From NCBI GenBank assembly GCA_044598425.1, contig CP172536.1, forward strand, positions 558,001 through 622,000: a stretch of 64,000 nt of DNA. Direction: 5' to 3'. The position numbers and the translations under genes were made by a program. The notes beneath the pieces are model-generated. The model saw only the letters and a list, made by a program, of their open reading frames with translations, was not told where the DNA came from and ran no database searches. The stretch comes from JAEVLT01 sp044598425 (GTDB taxonomy: Bacteria; Bacillota; Bacilli; Bacillales; Cytobacillaceae). This document shows, piece after piece, positions 25,244 to 34,371 of this stretch (its first letter is position 1; each line of letters opens with the position of its first letter).

Positions 25244-26800
25244 TTGGGTAATTTTTTATCATTGGGAATTTCTGAGTCGATCGTTGATATTTTAAAAATG
25301 AACGGGATTACTGCACCAACCCCGATTCAAGAGCAGGCCATTCCAGTTGTTTTTGCAGGCCGTGATGTGATTGCACAGGCGCAAACAGGAACAGGCAAGA
25401 CGTTTGCGTTTGTTCTGCCCATCCTACAAAAAATAGATCCAAATGTGGATGCTATTCAAGCCTTGATTGTAACACCAACACGTGAACTGGCACTGCAAAT
25501 TACAGCAGAAATTAACAAATTCATAGAGCATCTTAAAGATATTCGTGTGTTGGCTGTTTATGGCGGTCAAGACGTCGAGAAGCAATTAAATAAACTAAAG
25601 AAAAAGCTTCAAATTGTAGTTGGTACTCCTGGAAGATTATTGGATCATATTCGCAGAGGAACGGTCGATTTATCACGCGTCTCGTTTCTCGTTTTAGATG
25701 AAGCAGACCAAATGCTACACATAGGATTTCTTCATGAGGTTGAGGAAATCATCAACCAAACCCCTTCCTCGCGGCAAACGATGCTATTTTCAGCAACGAT
25801 ACCGGACGAAATAAAAAAATTGGCGAAAAAGCATCTGCAAACTCCTCAATCGATTCAAGTGGAAAAAACGCAGGCACCGGCACTGACGATTGAGCAAATC
25901 GCTATTGCCACAACAGATCGCGGAAAACAAGCAGAGTTGTTCGGATTAATCGAGCAGCATCGCCCGTTTTTGGCCGTTATTTTTTGCCGAACAAAACGAA
26001 GGGTAAGCAAGCTTTACGATGCTTTAAAGGCTAATGGCTTTTCTTGTGAGGAACTGCATGGAGATTTATCACAGGCGAAAAGGGAGCGGGTTATGGAAAG
26101 CTTCCGACGAGCTGAGATCCAGTTGCTGGTGGCGACAGATGTGGCAGCCCGGGGACTTGATGTTGATGGGGTTACCCATGTTTTCAATTATGACATTCCC
26201 CAGGATACGGAGAGCTATGTTCATCGAATTGGCCGTACAGGCAGAGCGGGAAGCAAAGGGCTTGCGATTACTTTATACAGCCCTAAGGACATTCAAGCAC
26301 TCGAATCGATAGAAAAAGATTTGAAAATTTCGATTCAAAAGCAAAAGAGTGAAACTGCTTTTCATAATAATGATCGTGAATCCGATAATTCTAAAAGTAA
26401 CCGTGAAAGCAAGGAGCGAAATGGTTCCCGCTCGCAACAGGTCGGCAAGGGCCGTAATCAAGAAAATCCAAGAAGCAGGAAAAATAACCGAAATCAGTCT
26501 CGGAAATCTGATAATGTGAGATTGATTGGAGAAGGACAGTCAAGTTTAGCAGAGAAAAAAAGAAAAGATGAATCCCGTCAGCAGCCAGCGGAGAATCGAG
26601 TGAATAGAAAAGCCCGTTCCGGTACAGCAGAAACTCGAGGGAATCGACAGGATCGATCAGGTTCAGCGAAAGGTCGAAGAGATAAACAGAGAGGTTCTTC
26701 AAATAGATCAACTGGGGACAAGGTGAGTGCACAAGGCAGCAGAACATTCTCCTCGAGACAAAAATCATCGAAAAAACGAACAAATACTAAAAGAAAATGA
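25244..26800 (+). CDS. DEAD-box RNA helicase
   Basis: 518 residues. The motifs in order are the Q-motif (PTPIQEQAIP), motif I AQTGTGKT, Ia PTRELA, Ib TPGRLL, II DEAD, III SAT, IV VIFCRTKR, V ATDVAARGLDVDG and VI HRIGRTGRAG. The core ends near residue 365. A 150-residue tail is very rich in R, S, N, K and Q, a disordered RNA-binding extension as in CshA-type cold-shock helicases. The gene starts at TTG 25244; the ATG four bases earlier runs into a stop. It is cytosolic, with a probable role in RNA decay or ribosome assembly. The frame overlaps nothing else real. Confidence 0.9.
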   Translation: MGNFLSLGISESIVDILKMNGITAPTPIQEQAIPVVFAGRDVIAQAQTGTGKTFAFVLPILQKIDPNVDAIQALIVTPTRELALQITAEINKFIEHLKDIRVLAVYGGQDVEKQLNKLKKKLQIVVGTPGRLLDHIRRGTVDLSRVSFLVLDEADQMLHIGFLHEVEEIINQTPSSRQTMLFSATIPDEIKKLAKKHLQTPQSIQVEKTQAPALTIEQIAIATTDRGKQAELFGLIEQHRPFLAVIFCRTKRRVSKLYDALKANGFSCEELHGDLSQAKRERVMESFRRAEIQLLVATDVAARGLDVDGVTHVFNYDIPQDTESYVHRIGRTGRAGSKGLAITLYSPKDIQALESIEKDLKISIQKQKSETAFHNNDRESDNSKSNRESKERNGSRSQQVGKGRNQENPRSRKNNRNQSRKSDNVRLIGEGQSSLAEKKRKDESRQQPAENRVNRKARSGTAETRGNRQDRSGSAKGRRDKQRGSSNRSTGDKVSAQGSRTFSSRQKSSKKRTNTKRK

Positions 26801-26843
26801 AATGGTGCCGAACGAAAGGGCAGCTACTGGACAGGATGAAAAG

Positions 26844-28054
26844 ATGAACAATGAAGTGATCTTGAAAATAAAAGCAAAATTTGTAAAGAGGTATAATAAC
26901 GGCTATCCACTGATTTTAAAAGAAGCGATTGTAAAACCCGGCGACCTAAAGGAAGAAGGTACGATTGTTAGACTTGTTGACGAGCAGCGGAGTGCATTTC
27001 TTGCGAAAGGTTATTATGGGAAACAAAACAAAGGATTGGGCTGGGTATTAAGCCGAAGTGAACGTGAGCCAATCGATCAGTCTTTTTTTACAAAGAAAAT
27101 CAAAACAGCAATTCAGGAGCGACAGTCTTTTTTTCAAAATGATGAAACAACAGCCATTCGGGTGTTTAATGGGGAGGGTGACGGTATCGGTGGGCTGACG
27201 ATTGATTATTTTGATCAATATTACGTAATCAACTGGTATAGCAAAGGCATTTATCAATTCCGCATTCCTATTATTGAAGCACTGAAACAGGCTGTCGACT
27301 ACAAGGCAATCTACCAAAAAAAGCGTTTTGATGAAAAAGGAAAATATATTGAAGAAGATGATTTTGTCACTGGGGAAAGAGGTCAATTCCCGATCATTGT
27401 TAAAGAAAATGGCGTGAATTTTGCAGTATATTTAAACGAAAGTGCATGGTTGGCGTATTTTTAGACAAGCGGGATGTAAGGCGGACGATCCGGGATCAAT
27501 ATGCAAATGGGAAAACAGTGTTAAATACTCTTTCCTATACAGAAGCTTTTTCTGTTTATGCAGCTGCTGGAGGAGCCACGAAAACAACAAGTGTTGATTT
27601 GGCGAACCGCAGTTCGGCAAAAACAAATTGAACAGTTTAGTATTAATGGAATTGACTATGAAGCCCAGGATATTATTGTTGAGGATGTTTTTCACTATTT
27701 TAAATATGCGGTAAAAAAAGAAAGGAAATTTGACATGGTGATCCTTGACCCGCCAAGCTTTGCACGATCTAAAAAATTTGTGTTTAGTGCGGAGAAGGAC
27801 TACAAAAATCTTTTAGAAGAAGCAATAGCGATCACTGAAGATAATGGTATCATTGTTGCTTCAACAAATTCCGGTTCTTTTGGTATGGATAAGTTCAAAG
27901 GTTTCATTGATGCGGCTTTTAAAGAATCAAATGGCCGCTACAAAATTATAGAGGAGTTTTCGCTTCCGGAAGATTTAAAACAATTAAGGAATTCCCAGAA
28001 GGCAACTACTTAAAGGTTGTTTTTATAAGGAAAGGAAAGGAAGGAGAAGCCTGA
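26844..28054 (+). pseudogene. rlmI: frameshifted RlmI-like 23S rRNA cytosine methyltransferase
   Basis: Homology begins at ATG 26844 (PUA domain: KAKFVKRYNNGYPLILKEAI) and runs through the Rossmann domain (VFNGEGDGIGGLTIDYF, later MVILDPPSFARSK with the catalytic DPPS motif). The frame breaks at least three times: near 27440 (after VYLNE), near 27625 (after RSSAKT) and near 27985 (after LPEDLK). The last piece, TIKEFPEGNYLKVVFIRK, ends at TGA 28052-28054. With three shifts this is a decayed gene rather than a sequencing slip, and all parts are still recognisable. The native protein would be about 395-400 residues. Confidence 0.85.
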
Positions 28055-28074
28055 CACAAAATCGAATTAAGTTT
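28040..28074. repeat. 35-bp direct repeat, right copy
   Basis: Second copy of the repeat at 25071-25105, again spanning a GEA-stop and the following AATCGAATTAAGTTT. The pair flanks the helicase and the rlmI pseudogene. Confidence 0.8.
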
Positions 28075-28105
28075 TTAAATAAACGATTTTAAAGGAGTGT
28101 CAACA

Positions 28106-28486
28106 GTGTTTATTATCCAGCCCTTTGATAAGTTCCTCGGTTTTCAATATGAAAAATTAAGTCCGGATAGCGTTAAAGTTGGTATGCCAATCCAACCGTT
28201 ATTTTTAAATAGCGTTGGGGTCGTTCACGGCGGCATTATTTCATCCCTTGCAGACGTTGCGCTATGTAATACTCTTGGGGCAAGTGAGGATGGAAAACAA
28301 AAAGCTGTAACCGTCGACTTGGATGTGACTTTTATAAAAGGAGCCAAAGGCGAAACGCTGACAGCAATTGCCAAGCTTGTAAAAGCTGGAAGAAACCTCT
28401 CCCATGCCGAGTGCCAGATCTATGACGATCAGGAAAATTTAGTAGCAAAGGCAAAAGCAATTCTATTTAATACAACAAATGAATAG
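28106..28486 (+). CDS. PaaI-type hotdog thioesterase
   Basis: 126 residues forming a single hotdog domain that hydrolyses acyl-CoA thioesters. The signature NSVGVVHGGIISSLADVA holds the conserved HGG(x)xxxLAD helix, followed by the strand VDLDVTFIKGA. GTG 28106 lies 9 bases after AAGGAG; an in-frame GTG at 28097 is too close to that site. Substrate unknown, often phenylacetyl- or other aryl/medium-chain CoA in this family. Cytosolic, single gene. Confidence 0.85.
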   Translation: MFIIQPFDKFLGFQYEKLSPDSVKVGMPIQPLFLNSVGVVHGGIISSLADVALCNTLGASEDGKQKAVTVDLDVTFIKGAKGETLTAIAKLVKAGRNLSHAECQIYDDQENLVAKAKAILFNTTNE

Positions 28487-28562
28487 GGTTAAAATCTGGT
28501 CACTAAGCGTTTGTTTGGTGACTATTTTTTAAAAAGTAACGCAGATTTGATCGTAGTAACTA

Positions 28563-28640
28563 ATTCCGCTTAGCGAGCCAATTATTCCGCCTAAATCAGC
28601 ACTAATTCCGCCTAGAGAACCCATTTTTCCGCCGAACAGT
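28563..28640. repeat. 21-bp-period degenerate array (four units)
   Basis: The core (A/T)TTCCGC starts at 28563, 28584, 28605 and 28626, exactly 21 bases apart. Two units extend the match to TTCCGCCTA. The rest of the 306-base gap between the thioesterase and the symporter holds only AT-rich promoter-like sequence. Confidence 0.85.
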
Positions 28641-28793
28641 CCAACCAAACCGCAAACAATCTCAAAATGAGATTAAATCTATCTAAATTATATATTGTTA
28701 ATATGAATAAACAAGATTACAATGAATGCTGGATTAAAAATACTTTTCATCTTTTAAATAAGACAATCTTAGAGAAAAGGAGTGGCACAATAG

Positions 28794-30047
28794 ATGAAAA
28801 AAATTAGTTTAGCATGGCAAATTTTTATTGGCCTGGTGTTAGGGATTGCAGTCGGGGCGGCTTTTTACGGAAACCCGCATGTGGCAAGCTACCTGCAGCC
28901 AATTGGTGATATATTTATTCGGCTGATCAAAATGATCGTGGTTCCGATAGTCGTATCAAGCATAATTGTCGGAGTAGCCGGTGTTGGTGATATGAAATCT
29001 TTAGGGAAAATTGGCGGGAAAACGCTGCTTTATTTTGAAATTATCACGACCATTGCGATTGCTGTCGGACTTTTGGCCGCAAATGTTTTCCAGCCAGGTG
29101 CTGGTGTGGATCGCTCCCATTTAACGAAGGCGGATATCAACAGCTATCTTGCAACTACGAAGACAACGGAATCTCATTCCATGATTGATACGTTTGTGAA
29201 CATTGTTCCAACGAATATTATTCAAGCATTTGCAAATGGGGACATGCTCGCGATCATTTTCTTCTCTGTTATGTTTGGACTAGGTGTAGCAGCAATCGGT
29301 GAAAAGGGAGAGCCGATTTTGCGCTTTTTCAAAGGCACTGCTGAGGCTATGTTCTATGTAACGAATCAAATTATGAAAGTAGCACCATTTGGTGTTTTTG
29401 CGCTTATTGGAGTAACGGTTTCCAAGTTCGGGATCTCTTCTTTACTGCCGCTCGGAAAACTGGTACTCGTCGTCTACGGTTCGATGATTTTCTTCGTTCT
29501 CGTCGTTCTTGGATTAACGGCAAAACTAGCAGGTTTCAATATTTTTAAATTGCTGAAATATTTAAAAGACGAATTAATCTTAGGCTATTCAACGTCCAGT
29601 TCAGAAACCGTTCTTCCAAAGATTATGGAAAAAATGGATAAGCTGGGCTGCCCGAAGTCGATCACTTCTTTTGTGATTCCAACTGGCTATTCGTTCAATC
29701 TTGATGGCTCCACGCTCTATCAAGCTATCGCAGCTTTGTTTATTGCCCAGATGTATGGAATTCATATGAGCATTGGCCAGCAAATTACATTAGTTCTTGT
29801 TTTAATGGTGACATCAAAAGGGATTGCCGGAGTTCCTGGTGTATCGTTTGTTGTTCTGCTTGCTACATTGGGAAGCGTAGGGATTCCAGTTGAAGGACTT
29901 GCCTTTATTGCAGGAATCGACCGCATTCTCGACATGGCCCGTACCGCTGTCAATATTGTCGGGAACTCCCTTGCAGCAATTGTGATCACAAAATGGGAAG
30001 GCAACAAGCTCGTGGAGAAACCGTTAGAAGATCAAAAAGTAGCATAA
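28794..30047 (+). CDS. sodium/proton-dicarboxylate (glutamate/aspartate) symporter, DAACS family
   Basis: 417 residues, eight-helix membrane transporter of the GltP/GltT/DctA family. Diagnostic elements are the serine-rich re-entrant loop GYSTSSSETVLPKIM, the NxD motif region PTGYSFNLDGSTLYQ, the second re-entrant loop MVTSKGIAGVPGVSFVVL, and the substrate helix GIDRILDMARTAVNIVGN, whose arginine before TAVN favours acidic amino acids. It imports glutamate/aspartate or C4-dicarboxylates with cations. AGGAG precedes the ATG. It is followed by its own terminator. Confidence 0.92.
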   Translation: MKKISLAWQIFIGLVLGIAVGAAFYGNPHVASYLQPIGDIFIRLIKMIVVPIVVSSIIVGVAGVGDMKSLGKIGGKTLLYFEIITTIAIAVGLLAANVFQPGAGVDRSHLTKADINSYLATTKTTESHSMIDTFVNIVPTNIIQAFANGDMLAIIFFSVMFGLGVAAIGEKGEPILRFFKGTAEAMFYVTNQIMKVAPFGVFALIGVTVSKFGISSLLPLGKLVLVVYGSMIFFVLVVLGLTAKLAGFNIFKLLKYLKDELILGYSTSSSETVLPKIMEKMDKLGCPKSITSFVIPTGYSFNLDGSTLYQAIAALFIAQMYGIHMSIGQQITLVLVLMVTSKGIAGVPGVSFVVLLATLGSVGIPVEGLAFIAGIDRILDMARTAVNIVGNSLAAIVITKWEGNKLVEKPLEDQKVA

Positions 30048-30051
30048 AGGA

Positions 30052-30088
30052 AAAATCTCGGTCATCTACTCTGACCGAGATTTTTTTA
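30052..30088 (+). terminator. symporter terminator
   Basis: AAATCTCGGTCA/TGACCGAGATTT stem, loop TCTACTC, then T-run. Confidence 0.9.
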
Positions 30089-30097
30089 CCCAACTTT

Positions 30098-30456
30098 TTA
30101 AAAAGATCCCCATTTTCCGCTGCCGCAGTAGTATCGCCGCCAAATATCATTTGATTCTTTTGGCGGGCCATTTTCCTCGCTTTGATGGTCATCTCCCCAG
30201 TGATAGGAGCTATCGTCCCCGGAGTCGTTGTTCCCCCATTTGAAAAAACTCCAACTTTCTCCAAAAGCTAAATTATTGCTGTCTGTATTTCTGGCAAACG
30301 GGTTTTCGTATTGCCGAATAAAAATGAAAATCCTTCACTAAATATTGACGGAAAGAAATTTTGGTGGGTTGAATAACTGCCAGTTGAAGCAAATGCTGAA
30401 GTTGGAAGTACCAAAATAGAAATGAAGATGCCAATATAAAGGACATGTTTAATCAA
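30098..30456 (-). pseudogene. small secreted protein split by a frameshift
   Basis: From ATG 30456 the first frame encodes a Sec signal peptide (HVLYIGIFISILVLPTSAFA) and about 30 more residues to SFLFGN. The continuation is found in another frame from about 30310 (YENPFARNTDSNNLAFGESW) to TAA 30098. It has an Asp/Ser/Trp-rich body (KWGNNDSGDDSSYHWGDD) and the ending YYCGSGKWGSF. The joined product would be about 118 residues. The shift lies near 30305-30316 in a short A/C run. I recognise no family. It is either a recent pseudogene or a case of recoding. Confidence 0.6.
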
Positions 30457-30551
30457 ATCCGCATCCCCCTAAACAAGATTCATTCTTATTATAGCACGGA
30501 GTTGTTCTTAATAAAGACTATATTTCCAAAGTGAGAAAAAATAATATTGAC

Positions 30552-30595
30552 TTAACTAATAACATTAGTTAAATTAAAACTAATTAAATTAGTTT
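30552..30595. promoter_or_regulatory. two adjacent palindromic operators of the TetR regulator
   Basis: TTAACTAAT-AAC-ATTAGTTAA (30552-30572) and AAACTAATT-A-AATTAGTTT (30577-30595) are perfect palindromes sharing the ACTAAT half-site. They overlap a TTGACT -35-like hexamer (30548-30553) and the ribosome site of the MBL gene. This is the expected position for repression by the TetR-family protein encoded two genes on. Confidence 0.75.
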
Positions 30596-30611
30596 GAGGA
30601 GATGGATTGTA

Positions 30612-31319
30612 ATGAGAATAATCAATGAGGGATTTTTGTATCAACTGACGTTTATGCCAGCCCTGTTTCCAGTAAATTGCTATTTCATAAAAGAAAACAA
30701 TGGCTTAACTTTAGTTGATGCCGCGCTACCTTACAGTGCGAAAGGAATTATCCGGGCTGCTGAATCTTTGGGAAGCCCGATTAAAAAAATCGTTTTGACC
30801 CATGCCCACGAAGACCATGTAGGAGCGTTGGATGCAATAAAGGAAAAGTACCCCGATGCACCCGTTTATATTTCCGCCAGGGATGCAAGAGTAATGGATG
30901 GAGACTATTCACTTGATGAACAAGAGCCAAAGACACCAATTAAAGGTGGGGTTCCCAAAAAGTTGAAAACAAGAGCGGATATTTTATTAAAAGATGGTGA
31001 CAGAATTGGTTCGTTGACCGCATATGCAACGCCAGGACATACACCCGGTTCAATGTCCTTTTTAGACGAACGGACAGGAACATTAATTGCTGGCGATGCT
31101 TTACAAACAAGGGGAGGAGCAGCGGTAGCCGGTGATCTAAAACCGTGGTTTCCCTTCCCAGCCTTTGGTACATGGAGCAAAGAAACGGCGCTAGAAAGCG
31201 CGAAGAAAATTTCCGCATTAAAGCCCGGACTGCTGGCTATCGGCCATGGGGAAATGGTAAAAGATCCAGTAAAAGTGATTGAAAAAGCGATTGCACATTT
31301 GCAGCAAAAAATAGGATAA
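30612..31319 (+). CDS. MBL-fold metallo-hydrolase
   Basis: 235 residues of the metallo-beta-lactamase superfamily, with zinc ligands THAHEDHVGALD (HxHxDH), the later histidine in TPGHTPGSMSF, the aspartate in LIAGDALQ, and the final histidine in AIGHGEM. ATG 30612 has GAGGAGATGG upstream; the longer frame to 30594 overlaps the operator. It is likely a small-molecule hydrolase of glyoxalase II-like or quorum-quenching type, but the substrate is unknown. It forms an operon with the TetR gene, 13 bases downstream. Confidence 0.87.
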   Translation: MRIINEGFLYQLTFMPALFPVNCYFIKENNGLTLVDAALPYSAKGIIRAAESLGSPIKKIVLTHAHEDHVGALDAIKEKYPDAPVYISARDARVMDGDYSLDEQEPKTPIKGGVPKKLKTRADILLKDGDRIGSLTAYATPGHTPGSMSFLDERTGTLIAGDALQTRGGAAVAGDLKPWFPFPAFGTWSKETALESAKKISALKPGLLAIGHGEMVKDPVKVIEKAIAHLQQKIG

Positions 31320-31332
31320 GGGGTTTTTAAAG

Positions 31333-31908
31333 ATGTCACCTAGACCAAAAATTGGACTTGATATTGAAAAAATTCTTGATGCCGCAGGAGAGTTGGCCAA
31401 TGAAAGTGGCATACAAGAAGTAACGCTGGCAAATTTGGCAAAAAAGCTGTCGATTCGTCCGCCGTCATTATACAACCATTTTGATGGCTTATCCGGTTTA
31501 AGAAAGAAACTGGCCATTTATGCGCTGGATCAGCTTTATTCTGAATTGCTGTATTCAGCCGCAGGTCTTTCCGGTGATGAAGCGGTACTGGCTTTAAGCA
31601 AAACCTATGTTGATTATGCAAGAAAGCACCCAGGATTGTACGAAGCAACCTTGTTTGCGCCAGATATGAAGGATCAAGAGATTCAAGAGGCAGGCGGGAA
31701 AATCGTTGAGTTAACAGTTCGAGTTTTAGAGGCCTATCATCTGAAAGGTGAAAATGCCTTGCATGCAGTAAGAGGATTTCGCAGTATTTTACACGGATTT
31801 TCTTCATTGGAACAAAAAGGCGGATTTAAGCTTCCGCTGGATTTGGATGCAAGTCTGGAGATCATTGTAAAAGCATTTATTAGGGGAATCCGGGAAATCA
31901 ATCAATAA
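31333..31908 (+). CDS. TetR/AcrR-family regulator with WHG domain
   Basis: 191 residues. The N-terminal helix-turn-helix (about 10-55) has VTLANLAKKLSIRPPSLYNHFDGLSGLR. The C-terminal ligand domain is of the TetR_C_33/WHG type, with RGFRSILHGFSSLEQKGGF. It probably represses its own operon through the paired palindromes at 30552-30595; the inducing ligand is unknown. Confidence 0.87.
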   Translation: MSPRPKIGLDIEKILDAAGELANESGIQEVTLANLAKKLSIRPPSLYNHFDGLSGLRKKLAIYALDQLYSELLYSAAGLSGDEAVLALSKTYVDYARKHPGLYEATLFAPDMKDQEIQEAGGKIVELTVRVLEAYHLKGENALHAVRGFRSILHGFSSLEQKGGFKLPLDLDASLEIIVKAFIRGIREINQ

Positions 31909-31938
31909 CCTATAGGACAGGAATTAATAATATAAAGT

Positions 31939-32085
31939 AGAATTTTAGAAATCAGTGAAGCGCACCATTTTGAATTTCAAGCGAAAAAACTGGATGGCTC
32001 CTACATTGATGTAGAAATGTCCACGATGGGAATTTTCTATGCCGGGAGAGCAGCGAGACAAATAGTCGTCCGTGATATTAATTAA
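31939..32085 (+). pseudogene. PAS-domain fragment
   Basis: 48 codons ending at TAA 32083-32085, with FEFQAKKLDGSYIDVEMST and RAARQIVVRDIN. This is the last two strands of a PAS domain as seen before histidine kinase or EAL/GGDEF modules. No start and no continuation, so it is a relic of a larger signalling gene. Confidence 0.55.
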
Positions 32086-32182
32086 GGGAATATCTTTTTG
32101 CATTTTAAACTATACAAACCAATCCAATGGAGTTAGAATATAACTAATTATATAAATCATATAGGAAAGGTTTGTATTAAAA

Positions 32183-32632
32183 ATGGAACAGATACGTTCG
32201 ATTCCCCGTCCCCTTGTTCGCACCAATCAATGGTCAATTGTAATAAGTGCCGTAATCACTTTTGCGATTGGCCAGGCATGGTTTTTGTTCATACCGCTTC
32301 TCTCCGGTCTGTTAGGCCTTTTATTTAAATTCAACCCGATTATGAGACTGGCAAAGCTTTTTTTACGAAAAAATGTGAAAGAATATATTCAAGAAGATTG
32401 GGAGCAGCAGCAATTTAATCAAAAAATTGCAGTGAGCTGCCTAACGGTTGCCGTTCTTGGTTTTATGTTCGGAATAAAACCAGTAGGATACATCTTTACC
32501 GGCCTTGTTGCTATTGCTGCATTCGTTGCCATCCTTGGCTTTTGCATTGGGTGCTTTTTGCACTATCAATGGAAACTATACACGTTCAGACGGGAAAATC
32601 GCAAAACTGAAAAAAGCATGGCCAGTGACTGA
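32183..32632 (+). CDS. DUF4395 membrane protein
   Basis: 149 residues with the family start IPRPLVRTNQW. Two hydrophobic hairpins (about residues 18-50 and 82-127) surround a basic stretch NPIMRLAKLFLRKN. No known activity; DUF4395 proteins are found near thioredoxin-type redox genes in other genomes but not here. AGGAAAGG upstream of the ATG. The terminator stem overlaps its final codons. Confidence 0.8.
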   Translation: MEQIRSIPRPLVRTNQWSIVISAVITFAIGQAWFLFIPLLSGLLGLLFKFNPIMRLAKLFLRKNVKEYIQEDWEQQQFNQKIAVSCLTVAVLGFMFGIKPVGYIFTGLVAIAAFVAILGFCIGCFLHYQWKLYTFRRENRKTEKSMASD

Positions 32633-32653
32633 TCGCTGCCATGCTTTTTGTTT
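32611..32653 (+). terminator. terminator overlapping DUF4395 stop
   Basis: AGCATGGC (32615-32622) pairs with GCCATGCT (32638-32645), followed by TTTTGTTTT. The stop codon (32630-32632) lies in the loop. Confidence 0.8.
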
Positions 32654-32687
32654 TATAAAAATATTCAGTAATAGAATTCCATGAACC

Positions 32688-34043
32688 TCAAGCACTGGCC
32701 TGCATTTTCCTTAACCGTTCCCATGGACTGCCCAGCCAGCGTTTTAACGCAAAAATTCCGCGCAGCCATTCATCCGCCCCTTGAGCAAGCCAAATACCCA
32801 ACAATCCTAATCCGAAGTGAATTCCTAGGAGATAGCTGAGGACAACGGCAACACCCCACATCGAAATGACCCCGATGATCACAGGAAAGCGCACATCACC
32901 GGCTGATTTTAAAGAGCTCATTAACACAATATTCATCGCTCTGCCCGGTTCAATAAAAACGATCGACCAAAGGACGGGAAGCCCGATGGCAATGATGTTT
33001 GCGTTTTCAGTAAAGATTTTTAAAATCGGCGAGCCGGTAAGCGCAATCAAAAGCGAGGCAAGTAATGAAGCCAGCATGGCAATTTTAAGCGTTTTAATAC
33101 CGCGCTTTAGGGCACGTTCAAACTGCCTGCCGCCGATGTAACGGGCTACGAGCAATTGAGTGCCTTGAGCAATCGCCAATGTAAAGAGAAAACAAATCAT
33201 CGAGATGTTTAAAATATATACCCGTGCCGCAAGGGCATCCGTGCCGATTGTAACGACAAAACCGGTAATGACCAGCTGAGAGAATTGATAGGATAAATTT
33301 TCTCCAGCCGAAGGAATACCAATTGACAACAAATCGCGAGTGTCAGTCTTATTAATTTTAAAAATATCCTTTATTTCCATTTTTAATGAAAGCCTGCTAT
33401 ACACTAAATAAAGTAGTGCACCTACGGCAAATGCCCGGGCGGCCACCATTGCCCACGAGACACCGGTAACGCCTGTAATCGGTAGACCAAAGATTCCAGT
33501 TGTCGCCAAGATATTTCCCCCGACGCTAATTAAGTCCATTACTACGGTAACGACCATGGATTCTTTCGTAAAGCCGTGGCTGCGAAGAACAGCACCTAAT
33601 GCAAGTGAAAGAGATTCAAAGAACAGGGATCCGCCGGAAATGCGAATAAAAATAAGTCCGTATTCATGAACTTTTCCCTGGGTATTAAATAAATTCAACA
33701 AAGGTTCACCAAACACTAACACAATTATTGCCACCGAGATCCCAAACCAGAAGTTTAGTCCAAAGACAGAATGGGAAAGCTGGCGCGCTCGTTGCAAACG
33801 ATTGGCACCAAGGTTTTGGCTGATTAATACCGTGGCGCCAATGGATGTGACGTTAAAAACCAAAATGAAAATCGTCAGTAATTGATTTGCAACGCCGACA
33901 CCAGCAGCGGCGTCGTCGGAATAGTGGCTTAGCATCAGGGTAGCGATAATCCCCATGCCCATGTGAAGAGCCAGTTCAATGAGCAGCGGCCAAGTAATGC
34001 TGAATAAAGATTGTTCCTGATATTTGTTTGTTTGCGTTTCCAA
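32688..34043 (-). CDS. MATE-family efflux protein
   Basis: 451 residues, 12 predicted helices in two homologous halves. MATE features are SITWPLLIELALHMGMGI, NVTSIGATVLISQNLGAN and the second-half equivalent LAIAQGTQLLVARYIGGR. It exports cationic drugs or other organic compounds by H+ or Na+ antiport. Start ATG 34043 with AGGAGAAC upstream. No regulator adjacent. Confidence 0.9.
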   Translation of the reverse strand: METQTNKYQEQSLFSITWPLLIELALHMGMGIIATLMLSHYSDDAAAGVGVANQLLTIFILVFNVTSIGATVLISQNLGANRLQRARQLSHSVFGLNFWFGISVAIIVLVFGEPLLNLFNTQGKVHEYGLIFIRISGGSLFFESLSLALGAVLRSHGFTKESMVVTVVMDLISVGGNILATTGIFGLPITGVTGVSWAMVAARAFAVGALLYLVYSRLSLKMEIKDIFKINKTDTRDLLSIGIPSAGENLSYQFSQLVITGFVVTIGTDALAARVYILNISMICFLFTLAIAQGTQLLVARYIGGRQFERALKRGIKTLKIAMLASLLASLLIALTGSPILKIFTENANIIAIGLPVLWSIVFIEPGRAMNIVLMSSLKSAGDVRFPVIIGVISMWGVAVVLSYLLGIHFGLGLLGIWLAQGADEWLRGIFALKRWLGSPWERLRKMQASA

Positions 34044-34371
34044 TCGTGTTCTCCTTTAATCTAGTAGCTTATTATTTCTATTGTACCGCTTAATTGCTTA
34101 ATGAGAAATAGAAAAAGTTCAATAAGCAACGGTGCAGCTTTTAACGCTTTCATTTTTACCGAATTCGTCAAATTCATTAACACATTCTAATTAGAACAGG
34201 TTAATCTGTTCCATCTTACCCTTAACAAATCTATGCTTACCCTTTAGTGTTATGCCAGTTTTTCATAAAAAAGGGTAAAAGTGTATTTGTGGAAAAAATC
34301 GTTGTATTGGGAGATGAAATTTGGGGTTAGACAGCCTTCCAATTTAACATCGTCAGTCGGCTGTCGTGCCG
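34044..34371. other. intergenic gap with short 21-bp repeat
   Basis: About 330 bases. The motif CTTACCCTT occurs at 34215 and 34236 (21 bases apart), and its inverse AAGGGTAAAAG at 34271-34281. Nothing else recognisable. Confidence 0.5.

Noticed and set aside
28682..28740. TnrA box before the dicarboxylate symporter
   Set aside because: TGTTAATATGAATAAACA has the right half-sites loosely but wrong spacing, so it does not match TGTNA-N7-TNACA.
29986..30264. Leftward 92-codon ORF overlapping the symporter end and the secreted protein
   Set aside because: It crosses a terminator and a real stop codon region. The secreted-protein frame explains the sequence better.
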